Below are positions 27,279-35,711 of a stretch of 35,711 nt of DNA, piece by piece. The DNA lies in NCBI GenBank assembly GCA_016178265.1, contig JACOTS010000134.1:1-35711 (forward strand). The letters run 5' to 3'. The DNA is from Candidatus Melainabacteria bacterium. Lineage in GTDB: Bacteria; Cyanobacteriota; Vampirovibrionia; 2-02-FULL-35-15. Made by a program: the position numbers and the translations under genes. Each line of letters opens with the position of its first letter. Position 1 is the stretch's first letter. The notes beneath the pieces were generated by a model that did no database searches, was not told the origin of the DNA, and saw nothing but the letters and a program-made list of their open reading frames with translations.

Positions 27279-28172
27279 TCAGATTGAACTAAATTTTAAA
27301 TCAGAATAAATTATTTTGCTTATTTCTTTTATAAACTTTTGCCCGCTTAAATCGTTCCAAGGTCTTTTTACTATTATTGAGATCCCTATTCTTTTTTGAA
27401 ATGGCAAATAAATAATTCCTGCATCACCCACACAAGTGCCCACTGTTCCTGTTTTATGAGGGAAGGAGGTAAATTTACCAATACCTTGTTTAATTAATGC
27501 TTTATTTTTAACTTTTGTCAAAGTTCTTTTTAAGTATTTTCTGGAGTCGTTACTTAAAAGACTTCCTTCAAGGGATTTTTCAAATAATGCAACTAAATCT
27601 CGCGGACTTATTTTATTTTGACTTTTACTGAAGCTACCGATAGGCTCAATAAGAGCGGTATTTTTTAGTCCTAGTTTTGAAATCTTTTCATTGCACGATT
27701 TTGGACCGCCTAAAAAATCAATAATCATATTTGTTGCTGTATTATCACTGATTGTAAGCATCTGTTCAAAGGCTTGCCTAAGCGAGATCTTTGTTCCTGC
27801 TTTGGCATTTTTCAGGGATCCCGTTCCACTAACTTTGTGCTTATTTAATAGAGTTAAATTCTCATCAAATGAAATTTTTCCTTTGTCGATCTCTTGTAAA
27901 AGAACTACTGCAATTGGTATTTTTATTAAACTTGCTGCAGGAAAAGTCGTATCTCCGTTTATATTAATTTCAGACTGTGTCCAGCTTGGTTTAACATATA
28001 TGCCACAAAATAACTGTGGATATTGTCTCATCTTTGCATTTATTTTTGAAAGTAAAGAAGTAGTTGAGCCTATGTTTTTTGAAATTACTTTTGGGGAATA
28101 GATAAAAAAGGAGAAAAATACTAGAATAGTATAAAGCATTATGAATATTTGTTTTGATCTTGATGGTCCCAT
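27279..28172 (-). CDS. Class A beta-lactamase-like serine hydrolase
   Basis: SLIK (SxxK), SDN, KTG motifs; N-terminal signal or anchor. Confidence 0.82.
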   Translation of the reverse strand: MGPSRSKQIFIMLYTILVFFSFFIYSPKVISKNIGSTTSLLSKINAKMRQYPQLFCGIYVKPSWTQSEININGDTTFPAASLIKIPIAVVLLQEIDKGKISFDENLTLLNKHKVSGTGSLKNAKAGTKISLRQAFEQMLTISDNTATNMIIDFLGGPKSCNEKISKLGLKNTALIEPIGSFSKSQNKISPRDLVALFEKSLEGSLLSNDSRKYLKRTLTKVKNKALIKQGIGKFTSFPHKTGTVGTCVGDAGIIYLPFQKRIGISIIVKRPWNDLSGQKFIKEISKIIYSDLKFSSI

Positions 28173-28812
28173 AATTGATGTTTCTGATAGATATTATCGG
28201 GCTTATCTTGAGAGTTTAAAAGGGTACGATATTTCCTCTGAGCATATATTATCAAAAGAAGATTTTTGGAAGTTTAAGCAAAATAGGGTTACTGACATTG
28301 AAATTGGTATTTTGACGGGTCTTACCTTTAAAGAAGCTAAGAAATCAGCAGATTTGAGACGTAAAATAACATTCTTAAGTGAATTTTTACCACTGGACAA
28401 ACTTTATGGAGATGTAATTGAAACATTTAACTTTTTAAACTCAAAAGGGATACCATTTTTCATGGCAACCCTTCGCAGGGATAGTCAAATGCAATATGCA
28501 GTAAAGCAGTTTAAGCTTGATAAGTATTTTAATAGCAACTTCCTTTTTGCACTTGAGGAGGAGCAAAAAGTAGAAGGAGATATTCAGGAAAAATACACGC
28601 TTTTTTTTAGCGCAATAAATAAACTGCATTTAAATCCCCAAGAAACGTGGATAATTGGTGATTCTGATACTGATATTCATGCAGCAAGACTTGCAAAGAT
28701 TAAAACAATCGTAGGAATAACTAGAGGAATTAGAAGCAAAGAGCAACTAGAGATATTAGCACCTGATTATATAGTTTCAAATTTGAGGGAATTTGTTAGC
28801 TTGATAAAATAG
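28141..28812 (+). CDS. HAD-family hydrolase
   Basis: CFDLDGPIIDV, WIIGDSDTDIHAARLAKIKTIVGITRG. Confidence 0.88.
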   Translation: MNICFDLDGPIIDVSDRYYRAYLESLKGYDISSEHILSKEDFWKFKQNRVTDIEIGILTGLTFKEAKKSADLRRKITFLSEFLPLDKLYGDVIETFNFLNSKGIPFFMATLRRDSQMQYAVKQFKLDKYFNSNFLFALEEEQKVEGDIQEKYTLFFSAINKLHLNPQETWIIGDSDTDIHAARLAKIKTIVGITRGIRSKEQLEILAPDYIVSNLREFVSLIK

Positions 28813-28859
28813 CGTTACTACCTAGCTACCGTAATATTCCCAAGTAAACTATTCAAAAG

Positions 28860-28892
28860 GTAAGGTTTTATCCGATTTATTCGGTAAAATCT
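28860..28892 (+). repeat. Partial element copy H (hairpin 1 only)
   Basis: TAAGGTTTTATCCGATTTATTCGGTAAAATCTT retains the bulged T and the stem. Confidence 0.6.
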
Positions 28893-28935
28893 TGATAGCA
28901 ATGTTAAGAAGTAGCTAATATATGCACTTTGCAAA

Positions 28936-28966
28936 ACCGGCGAAGCCCATTCGTGGGCGAGCCGGT
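28936..28966. repeat. Hairpin repeat, second family (GC-GA..TTCG..GA-GC architecture)
   Basis: ACCGGC-GAA-GCCCA-TTCG-TGGGC-GA-GCCGGT. Confidence 0.7.
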
Positions 28967-29001
28967 GGCAGGCAGAAACAAAATAGCTTTTACGATACTT
29001 G

Positions 29002-30006
29002 TTATCTTAGCTTAGATCCTACTTTTAATAATGCAAATAAAGGGTTTTGTCTTGTTTTTAAATCATCAAGCTCTTCTTCTAACTCTTTGATTTTTTGTCT
29101 TAATCTTAAGGACTGGTGTTCATGTTTTCTTTGAAGGGTCAAAAGTTCTTTTCTGTGTTGATCACTTGACTTAAGATAGTAAGCTTCCCATGCCTTTTGT
29201 TTTCTATCTATCAGCTCTTCTATTTGCTTTTTTAATGTAGAAATTTGTTCTTTATATTGCTCTTCAATTTCTTCTCCTCGGGCTCTAAATTCTTCTTCCA
29301 TTTCATCAATGATTTCTCTTAGTTCTTCTGCTTCAGCTAAATTGTCTTCTGATTTTACAGATAATTCTTCATTCCTTTTTTTTGTTTCTTCAAGCTCTGT
29401 TTCTTTTTTAATCAAGGCTTCATAAAGCTCTTTAGCTTTTTTCCCTTTTATTTTTAATGGGGTTGCACCTTCCTTATATGCAGCAAGAAGGGCTTCTAAT
29501 TGTTTCTTTTGACTTATTGCATCAGCAAGCCTTCTATCCATGCTATCAAGAGTTTTTTGTTTTACTTCTAGCTCTTTTTGAAGCATTGCCATATTTGAGA
29601 TTTCTGAATCTGAATTTAATAAGTCTTCAAGAGTTTTTTCCAGTTCATGAACTCTGCTCCTTAAGCTGGTTAATTCCTGCCTTGCTATATTAAGAGATTG
29701 TTTAAGCCTGTATGTCGGAGATAAAGCAAGGATATTTTTTATTTCATCACTGTGTTCTATATCTGTACTTTTTAATATTTCAGAAACTGAAGAAAGCACT
29801 TTTATTTCATTATTTGAAAGTCCTGAGGCTCTAAGCTTATGAAAAAATTGAATTAGTTTCAGTTCTTCATCAGTAAAGGTATTAATTGCATTATCATCAG
29901 AATTTCCTGCTAGCTCTAGTTCTTGTTCATAAAACAATAGTTCTTCTTCGCTAATATTTAGCTTTTTAAGAAGATCTTCTCTGTCTATTTTTGTTTGTTC
30001 TGCCAT
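29002..30006 (-). CDS. Coiled-coil protein with N-terminal MerR-like HTH
   Basis: FTDEELKLIQFFHKLRASGLSNNEIK then about 220 residues of heptad-rich coiled coil. Confidence 0.65.
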   Translation of the reverse strand: MAEQTKIDREDLLKKLNISEEELLFYEQELELAGNSDDNAINTFTDEELKLIQFFHKLRASGLSNNEIKVLSSVSEILKSTDIEHSDEIKNILALSPTYRLKQSLNIARQELTSLRSRVHELEKTLEDLLNSDSEISNMAMLQKELEVKQKTLDSMDRRLADAISQKKQLEALLAAYKEGATPLKIKGKKAKELYEALIKKETELEETKKRNEELSVKSEDNLAEAEELREIIDEMEEEFRARGEEIEEQYKEQISTLKKQIEELIDRKQKAWEAYYLKSSDQHRKELLTLQRKHEHQSLRLRQKIKELEEELDDLKTRQNPLFALLKVGSKLR

Positions 30007-30076
30007 TTAAGTACTTTTTTATTTGAATTTGTAGAAAATATTTAACATTTATATTACCATTATGACTTGACCAGAT

Positions 30077-30997
30077 ATGATGGTAAATAAGATAAAAAAG
30101 TTAAGATTAAATATTTCTAATCTACAAAAGCAAGTATTAATATTATCCCTTGTTTTTTTATTTGTAGGAATACATTGTTTTGCAAAAGATTTGCCTGCGG
30201 ATAAAAATGACCTTAAAGTTATCATATTCCCTGAAAAGCCGAAACAAGGGGATACTGTTTCTGTAAAAATCAAGAAACACCCAGAGGTTAAAAATCCTCC
30301 AAAGGTTTATTTTGAAAAATCCAAACAAGCTGTGTTTGAGATTAATGATACTTGGTATAGAAGTCTTATTCCCCTTACAGCTAGTAAGAAGCCAGGTACA
30401 TATGGACTTGATGTTTTTTATGATGATAAGAAAAAAAATATAGATCTTATAGTTGGCATAACTGACTACATAGTTGAAGAACTTACCTTAACCAAAGAAA
30501 TTGCAGGTCTTATGACTACACCAATTGAAAGAAAATCAGTTGGTAATGCAATAAATGCAATTAGTGATATTAGGTATTGGGATGGAAAGTTTAGTTATCC
30601 ATCTTCTGGAAAGCAATCTACCCCATATGGGGTAAAAAGAAAAATAAACGGGGTGTTAAATGAAAGCTATTTTCACAAAGGACTTGATTTTGCAGTTCCA
30701 ACAGGAAGTAAAGTAATTTCCCCTGCAAAAGGGAAAGTAATTCTTGCAGGGCATCAAAAAAATGGATTTGTAGTAAATGGAAATTGTGTTTTTGTCGACC
30801 ATGGTCATGGGGTTGTAAGTGCATTTTTACACTTAAGTGAAATTAATGTTAAAGAAGAAGACATAGTTGAAAAGGGTCAGTTAGTTGGAAAAGTAGGTGG
30901 TACAGGCATTGCAACTGGACCACATCTACATTGGGGTATATATGTTTTTGGTCAGCCTGTTGAACCTGAGCTTTGGGTAAAACAAGTGGTAGACTAG
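30077..30997 (+). CDS. M23 family metallopeptidase
   Basis: HKGLDFAVPTGSKVISPAKGKV, GPHLHWGIYVFGQPVEPELW. Confidence 0.92.
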   Translation: MMVNKIKKLRLNISNLQKQVLILSLVFLFVGIHCFAKDLPADKNDLKVIIFPEKPKQGDTVSVKIKKHPEVKNPPKVYFEKSKQAVFEINDTWYRSLIPLTASKKPGTYGLDVFYDDKKKNIDLIVGITDYIVEELTLTKEIAGLMTTPIERKSVGNAINAISDIRYWDGKFSYPSSGKQSTPYGVKRKINGVLNESYFHKGLDFAVPTGSKVISPAKGKVILAGHQKNGFVVNGNCVFVDHGHGVVSAFLHLSEINVKEEDIVEKGQLVGKVGGTGIATGPHLHWGIYVFGQPVEPELWVKQVVD

Positions 30998-31177
30998 TTA
31001 TTATTAGTATGTCATGATATGTTGTAAATGACTTATTATAAGTACAATTGCCAAAATTGGAAGTGTAACAAGTTCTGACATTAATTAAATAGATTATAAG
31101 TTAAAATAGGGCATGCTTAGCAAGGAAATGCAAGCATTGTGACTTAAGGGGAAGTAACGGGAGGGAAAGATTGGCCT

Positions 31178-31474
31178 ATGTTTAATAAGATAAGGATATT
31201 ATTTTACTCACTAGCTCTTATTGTTTTTATGACAGCATGTGCTGCACCAAAGCCAGCTGAAGAAGTAGATGAGCTAGAAGAAGAGTTTGAAGAAGTTCAA
31301 GAAGAAGACGAAACAGAGGAAGCAGTAGAAGAAGCTACAGAAGAAGCACCTGCTGAAACTCCAGCTGAAGCGCCCGCAGCACCAGCTGAAGAAAAAGCAA
31401 TGACTGATTCTGGAGCACAAGGTGAAGCAGAAGAAGCTACAGCACCTGAAACTGAAGAAACAACAGAAGAATAA
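31178..31474 (+). CDS. Acidic low-complexity lipoprotein
   Basis: Lipobox-like FMTAC followed by an E/A/P-rich tail. Confidence 0.65.
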   Translation: MFNKIRILFYSLALIVFMTACAAPKPAEEVDELEEEFEEVQEEDETEEAVEEATEEAPAETPAEAPAAPAEEKAMTDSGAQGEAEEATAPETEETTEE

Positions 31475-31490
31475 ATTGTTTAACCATTTT

Positions 31491-31527
31491 TAGGACTGGC
31501 CATATAACTTAGCCAGTCCTAATTTTT
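31491..31527 (+). terminator. Terminator-like hairpin
   Basis: TAGGACTGGC-catataactta-GCCAGTCCTA followed by a short T tract. Confidence 0.65.
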
Positions 31528-31540
31528 AGGAGGACGAAAA

Positions 31541-31672
31541 ATGAAAAAAATTCTATTAGCTTTGCTTGTAATGCAATTTACTTTTCTTCTATCAGGGTGC
31601 TGTCCCTGTGCTCTAAAAGATAAACCACAAGAAGAGCCGCCTGCTAACCAGGAATCTCAAATTGAAGAATAG
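31541..31672 (+). CDS. Small lipoprotein (43 aa, absent from the ORF track)
   Basis: MKKILLALLVMQFTFLLSGCCPCALKDKPQEEPPANQESQIEE*; SD aggagg; lipobox LLSGC. Confidence 0.7.
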   Translation: MKKILLALLVMQFTFLLSGCCPCALKDKPQEEPPANQESQIEE

Positions 31673-31673
31673 T

Positions 31674-32522
31674 ATGAATGCATTGCCTAAGTCTGAAATT
31701 AAAGCAATAACAAAGCTTCTTAAAACAAATGATGAATCAACAACATCCTTGCTTAAGGAACAGCTTAAGACTTTTGATATAAAGCTTTTAAAAGAAATTG
31801 AAGCTGAAATTCCTAAAGGTGACGATAGTCTTAGGGAGGGGTTTTTAAGTTTAATAACTGAGATTAAAAGAGAAAAGCTAAAGGAAGAATTTTCCAGGTG
31901 GTCAGGAAATAAATTGAGTACTTTAGAAGAAGGAATATTTTTAATTGCTTTATTTAATAACCCCCTTATTGATACCGAGAATTACTCTAAAATTTTAGAT
32001 AAATGGAGCTTGGAATTAAAACAGCATCTGGAAAAAGTTAAAGTTCCAGGTGATGTAACTTCAATTGTTAATGAGATTAATCACTTTTTGTTCATGGAGC
32101 TTGGGTTTAAAGGTAATAAGAAAGACTACTATGATCCTAGTAACAGTTTTATTGATGTAGTTATTGATCAAAAATCAGGTAATCCAATTTTACTTTCTAT
32201 AATTTATATGCTTGTTACAAATAAAATTGGGCTGCCAATAAAAGGCGTTAATATGCCTGCTCATTTTCTTGTTCAATACTTAGATACTTTTGAACCTATA
32301 TATGTAGATCCTTTTGGTCAGGGAGAAATTGTAACCAGGGAAGTTTGCAAGGACAGAATCAAAAGTTTAAAACTTGAGTGGCAAGAAAGCTACCTAACCG
32401 CTCCAACGGATAAACAAATAATTTTACGTGTAATGCAAAATCTTATCAATATTTATAATGACACCGGACAAGTTGATTTAAAAGAATGTTTAGAAAGTTA
32501 CATCAAAGCACTTAAAACATAA
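31674..32522 (+). CDS. SirB1/transglutaminase-like family protein
   Basis: DYYDPSNSFIDVVIDQKSGNPILLSIIYMLV, GVNMPAHFLVQY, YVDPFGQGEIV; likely ATG 31674 rather than TTG 31662. Confidence 0.85.
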   Translation: MNALPKSEIKAITKLLKTNDESTTSLLKEQLKTFDIKLLKEIEAEIPKGDDSLREGFLSLITEIKREKLKEEFSRWSGNKLSTLEEGIFLIALFNNPLIDTENYSKILDKWSLELKQHLEKVKVPGDVTSIVNEINHFLFMELGFKGNKKDYYDPSNSFIDVVIDQKSGNPILLSIIYMLVTNKIGLPIKGVNMPAHFLVQYLDTFEPIYVDPFGQGEIVTREVCKDRIKSLKLEWQESYLTAPTDKQIILRVMQNLINIYNDTGQVDLKECLESYIKALKT

Positions 32523-32587
32523 TATGCATGACGCTTTGGTTATGCTTGCTATTTTATGTAAATTCTTACTAAGTTATAATCGTATAC

Positions 32588-34861
32588 ATGACAGTTCTTG
32601 CAAATCAAAGACTAGAAATAAATGATGCACTGCTTGCTAAGTTAAAGCTTACTTGTGAAGAATATAAGAAAATAGTAGATCTTATAGGCAAAAAACCCAA
32701 TGAAGTTGAACTGCATATGTTTTCTGTTATGTGGTCTGAGCACTGTGCTTATAAGAACTCAAAACCACTGCTTAGAACTTTACCTACAAAAAATAAGTTT
32801 GTCGTAGTAGGACCAGGAGAAAATGCCGGGGTTATAGATTTAGGTGATGGCATTAAAGTTGCTTTTAAAATAGAATCTCACAACAGACCGACTGCAATTG
32901 AGCCTTTCCAAGGTGCAACAACAGGAGTTGGTGGCATTCTAAGAGATATTTTTACAATGGGGGCAAGACCTGTAGCTATTTTAGATAGTCTTAGGTTTGG
33001 TGATTTAAATATTGCAAGGACAAAATATTTATTCTCTGGAGCAGTAGGTGGAATATCTCACTACGGTAACTGTACAGGGATACCAAATATTGGTGGAGAA
33101 GCTTATTTTTATCCTACCTATAATGAAAATCCTCTTGTTAATGCTATGTGTATAGGAATAATGGAAACAGACAGTATTGTGAAATCAGCTGCATCTGGTA
33201 TAGGAAATCCAGTGCTTTATGTTGGTTCAAAAACAGGACGTGATGGCATAGGCGGAGCAAGCTTTGCAAGTTCTGGGCTTACTGAAAAAAGTCATGAAGA
33301 TAGACCTGCTGTTCAGGTAGGAGATCCATTTACTGAAAAGCTTTTAATTGAAGCTTGTCTGGAAGCTTTTAAAACAGGATATATTGTTGCTGCACAAGAT
33401 ATGGGAGCAGCAGGACTTACCTGTTCAACATCAGAAATGGCTGCAAAAGGAAAAGTTGGTATTGAGATTGATTTAGATAAAGTACCCATTAGAACAGACT
33501 TACTCCTTCCTGTTGAATACATGATTTCAGAGTCACAGGAAAGAATGCTTTTTGTTGTAAAAAAAGGATATGAAAAAGACATAACAAAGATATTTGATAA
33601 GTGGGGATTGGATTCTGTTCAGATTGGACAGATTACAGATACAAAAAATGTGGTTGTAAGCTATAAAGGAGAAATAGTTGTTGATGTGCCTGCTGATGCT
33701 CTTGTATCTCAAGCTCCTGAATATAAAAGAGAAGGTATTGAACCTTCATACATATCAAAAAACAGACAATTTAATGAGAGTGAAATCCCTGATTTAAAAC
33801 AAGAAGACATACTACCTACACTTCATAAACTTTTAGAGTCCCCAAACATATGTTCTAAAAAATGGATTTATAGGAAATATGATCACCAGGTGCAAACAAA
33901 TACGGTAATCAAACCAGGCGGAGCAGCTGGTTTAATAAGACTTAAACGGTGTATAGCACGAGATACGAAATACGGTATACGAAATACTGAAACAGGTTTA
34001 GCTGTACCCTTAGATGGTAACTCTGCTTATGTTTATCTTAATCCTTATTTGGGCTCAATGATTGCAGTAGCTGAAGCAGCAAGAAATGTTTCTTGTACAG
34101 GAGCACTGCCAATTGCAATAACAAATAATTTAAATTTTGGAAATCCTGAAAAACCTGAAATATATTGGCAACTTTCTGAATCTGTAAGAGGAATAAAAGA
34201 TGCTTGCACAGCTCTTGATACACCAGTTACAGGGGGAAACGTTAGTTTATATAATGAAGGTAGTGGAGTTGATATATGGCCTACCCCAGTAATAGGAATG
34301 GTTGGCTATCTGGAAGATGTAAGTTTAGCAGTTGGTAGTAGTTTTAAAACTTGTGGTGATGTGATTCTCCTTTTAGGAGAACAAAAAAATGAAATAGGAG
34401 CATCTGAATATTTATATTTAAAAACAGGAAAAATCCAGGGGAAAGTACCTGAGCTTGATATAAGGCTTGAAAAAAATGTTCAAAGCAGCGTAAGAGAATT
34501 AATTAAAAGAAAACTTATTAATTCTGCTAATGATTGTTCAATTGGTGGACTTCTTGTAACCCTCTTAGAGAGTGCTTTTCCAAATGCTCTTGGCTTTACG
34601 CTTTCCAAGCTCCAGGCTCCAAGCTCTAAGCTCAGATTGGATGCTTTATTATTCGGTGAGACCCAGAGCAGAATAATAGTAAGCTTCAGTAAAGAGAAAG
34701 GACAAGAAGTAGAAAATCTACTGAAAGAACTAAACTGCCCTTACCAAAAGATTGGTAGTATTCAAGAAAAATTTATAGAAGCAAAATCTCTAGGAATAAA
34801 AGCTCCAATAAATGAATTAAAGGAAATTTGGCAAGAAACTTTAAGTATTAAATTATCCTAA
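32588..34861 (+). CDS. purL: Phosphoribosylformylglycinamidine synthase subunit PurL
   Basis: MFSVMWSEHCAYKNS, GPGENAGVIDLGDG, ESHNRPTAIEPFQGA, TGGNVSLYNE. Confidence 0.96.
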   Translation: MTVLANQRLEINDALLAKLKLTCEEYKKIVDLIGKKPNEVELHMFSVMWSEHCAYKNSKPLLRTLPTKNKFVVVGPGENAGVIDLGDGIKVAFKIESHNRPTAIEPFQGATTGVGGILRDIFTMGARPVAILDSLRFGDLNIARTKYLFSGAVGGISHYGNCTGIPNIGGEAYFYPTYNENPLVNAMCIGIMETDSIVKSAASGIGNPVLYVGSKTGRDGIGGASFASSGLTEKSHEDRPAVQVGDPFTEKLLIEACLEAFKTGYIVAAQDMGAAGLTCSTSEMAAKGKVGIEIDLDKVPIRTDLLLPVEYMISESQERMLFVVKKGYEKDITKIFDKWGLDSVQIGQITDTKNVVVSYKGEIVVDVPADALVSQAPEYKREGIEPSYISKNRQFNESEIPDLKQEDILPTLHKLLESPNICSKKWIYRKYDHQVQTNTVIKPGGAAGLIRLKRCIARDTKYGIRNTETGLAVPLDGNSAYVYLNPYLGSMIAVAEAARNVSCTGALPIAITNNLNFGNPEKPEIYWQLSESVRGIKDACTALDTPVTGGNVSLYNEGSGVDIWPTPVIGMVGYLEDVSLAVGSSFKTCGDVILLLGEQKNEIGASEYLYLKTGKIQGKVPELDIRLEKNVQSSVRELIKRKLINSANDCSIGGLLVTLLESAFPNALGFTLSKLQAPSSKLRLDALLFGETQSRIIVSFSKEKGQEVENLLKELNCPYQKIGSIQEKFIEAKSLGIKAPINELKEIWQETLSIKLS
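33958..33992 (+). repeat. Degenerate heptanucleotide tandem repeat (ACGARAT)n inside purL
   Basis: ACGAGAT ACGAAAT ACGGTAT ACGAAAT ACTGAAA. Confidence 0.85.
34607..34634 (+). repeat. Degenerate heptanucleotide tandem repeat (AAGCTCC)n inside purL
   Basis: AAGCTCC AGGCTCC AAGCTCT AAGCTCA. Confidence 0.85.
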
Positions 34862-34885
34862 AATTAGAGCAATCAACACACGTCA

Positions 34886-35557
34886 TTAGTGTAACTGTAA
34901 AAGTGGAAACAATTCAGCATCTGACTTGCCTGCATGAATGTTCCAATCATACAGTATCTTTTCTGCTTCAGTTATTTTTTTTGTATTCCAGTAAGGATGA
35001 TTACCTAACATGCCATATTGCCTGACATAGTTTGCAATATCAGGGGGCATTGCTTGAAGTAAGTAATCAGCAGTTTCATGAGAGTCTCCACCATCTGAAA
35101 TTAAAGCAGCTAAATATTTATACATCATTTCAATTTCTTCTTTTGGAAGATTGTGCCATAGTTCCTCAATCTCTCTTGTCAAAATTGTCTCGCTTGGTAT
35201 TCCCGGAAAATGGTCAAAATGTTTATTAACGTCTAAGCATTTGAAATGAGTATGAAATGGAATAAATGAATTAGCAGCCAGTGCAACACTTTTAACAACT
35301 TGGAGCCCACTTTTTTCTTCAAACCCTTCATTACGCGTGGAAACATAGCTAGCCGGCAGTAGAGAACCTACAAGTTCTGCATTATGCCTTACTTTTAAAC
35401 CTTCTTGGCTTGCACCACGTATTAGCCTGTCAAAAAACTGAGCAAGGGTTTCAATGCCAAGCTCTGATTTTCTATTTCCTCCAAGTGCTACTTGCATATC
35501 ACTAGCAATGCGACCTGCCATATGGGTTTTTACAACCGGTGATAAACTAATTGCCAT
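34886..35557 (-). CDS. Hypothetical protein
   Basis: 223-aa ORF with upstream aaggagaaa ribosome-binding site; no recognised domain. Confidence 0.7.
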   Translation of the reverse strand: MAISLSPVVKTHMAGRIASDMQVALGGNRKSELGIETLAQFFDRLIRGASQEGLKVRHNAELVGSLLPASYVSTRNEGFEEKSGLQVVKSVALAANSFIPFHTHFKCLDVNKHFDHFPGIPSETILTREIEELWHNLPKEEIEMMYKYLAALISDGGDSHETADYLLQAMPPDIANYVRQYGMLGNHPYWNTKKITEAEKILYDWNIHAGKSDAELFPLLQLH

Positions 35558-35711
35558 AAATTTCTCCTTTAATAATCAACTAAAATTTATTTTTTCTTTT
35601 TTGTAGTGGAAAGATAGTAACAAAGCTTGACTTTGACTTGCAATATGGCTTTATGTATTAAACATGTTATTTTCTTCTGTCAGTCATTCTTAATCTTTTT
35701 TGGATCTTAGA

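Noticed and set aside
28922-29134. ORF MHFAKPAKPIRGRAGGRQ...
   Set aside because: Begins in the second-family hairpin repeat and runs antisense to the coiled-coil gene; low-complexity shadow.
1-35711. CRISPR arrays, rRNA and tRNA genes
   Set aside because: No regularly spaced direct repeats with unique spacers, and no rRNA or tRNA signature recognised by eye; a tRNAscan/Infernal run would be needed to exclude small RNAs.

Overview
AT-rich bacterial chromosomal segment carrying mostly housekeeping genes: aconitase, NagB-like, NanE, Ffh, radical SAM, SprT-like, PyrF, DnaJ, MoxR, EF-G, a YraQ/ArsP-type permease, RecO, MtnA, a class A beta-lactamase-like protein, HAD, M23 peptidase, a SirB1-like protein and PurL. 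Between these lies a block of secreted proteins (13.4-21.1 kb): Cys-rich proteins, a Gly/Cys-rich repeat protein, a DUF1501 Tat substrate and a 1411-aa subtilisin-like protease. The most interesting signal is not a gene. It is a family of 82-bp interspersed elements, with four full copies of exactly 82 bp at 4205-4286, 21167-21248, 23344-23425 and 25660-25741, plus partial or decayed copies at about 180-225, 25298-25333, 25791-25805, 28860-28892 and possibly 21095-21114. Each full copy folds into two hairpins. Hairpin 1 has a conserved bulged T. Hairpin 2 has tandem G.A mismatches and a TTCG or TTAG loop. Both hairpins show compensatory base changes between copies. All copies lie in the same orientation as the adjacent gene. 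Two copies directly abut a stop codon, and the last 14-15 codons of that gene (fusA, and a small wHTH gene) are repeated on the far side of the element. In both cases the repeated codons differ only by synonymous changes. purL also carries two in-frame degenerate heptanucleotide tandem repeats. All assignments were made by reading the sequence only; no database search was run.
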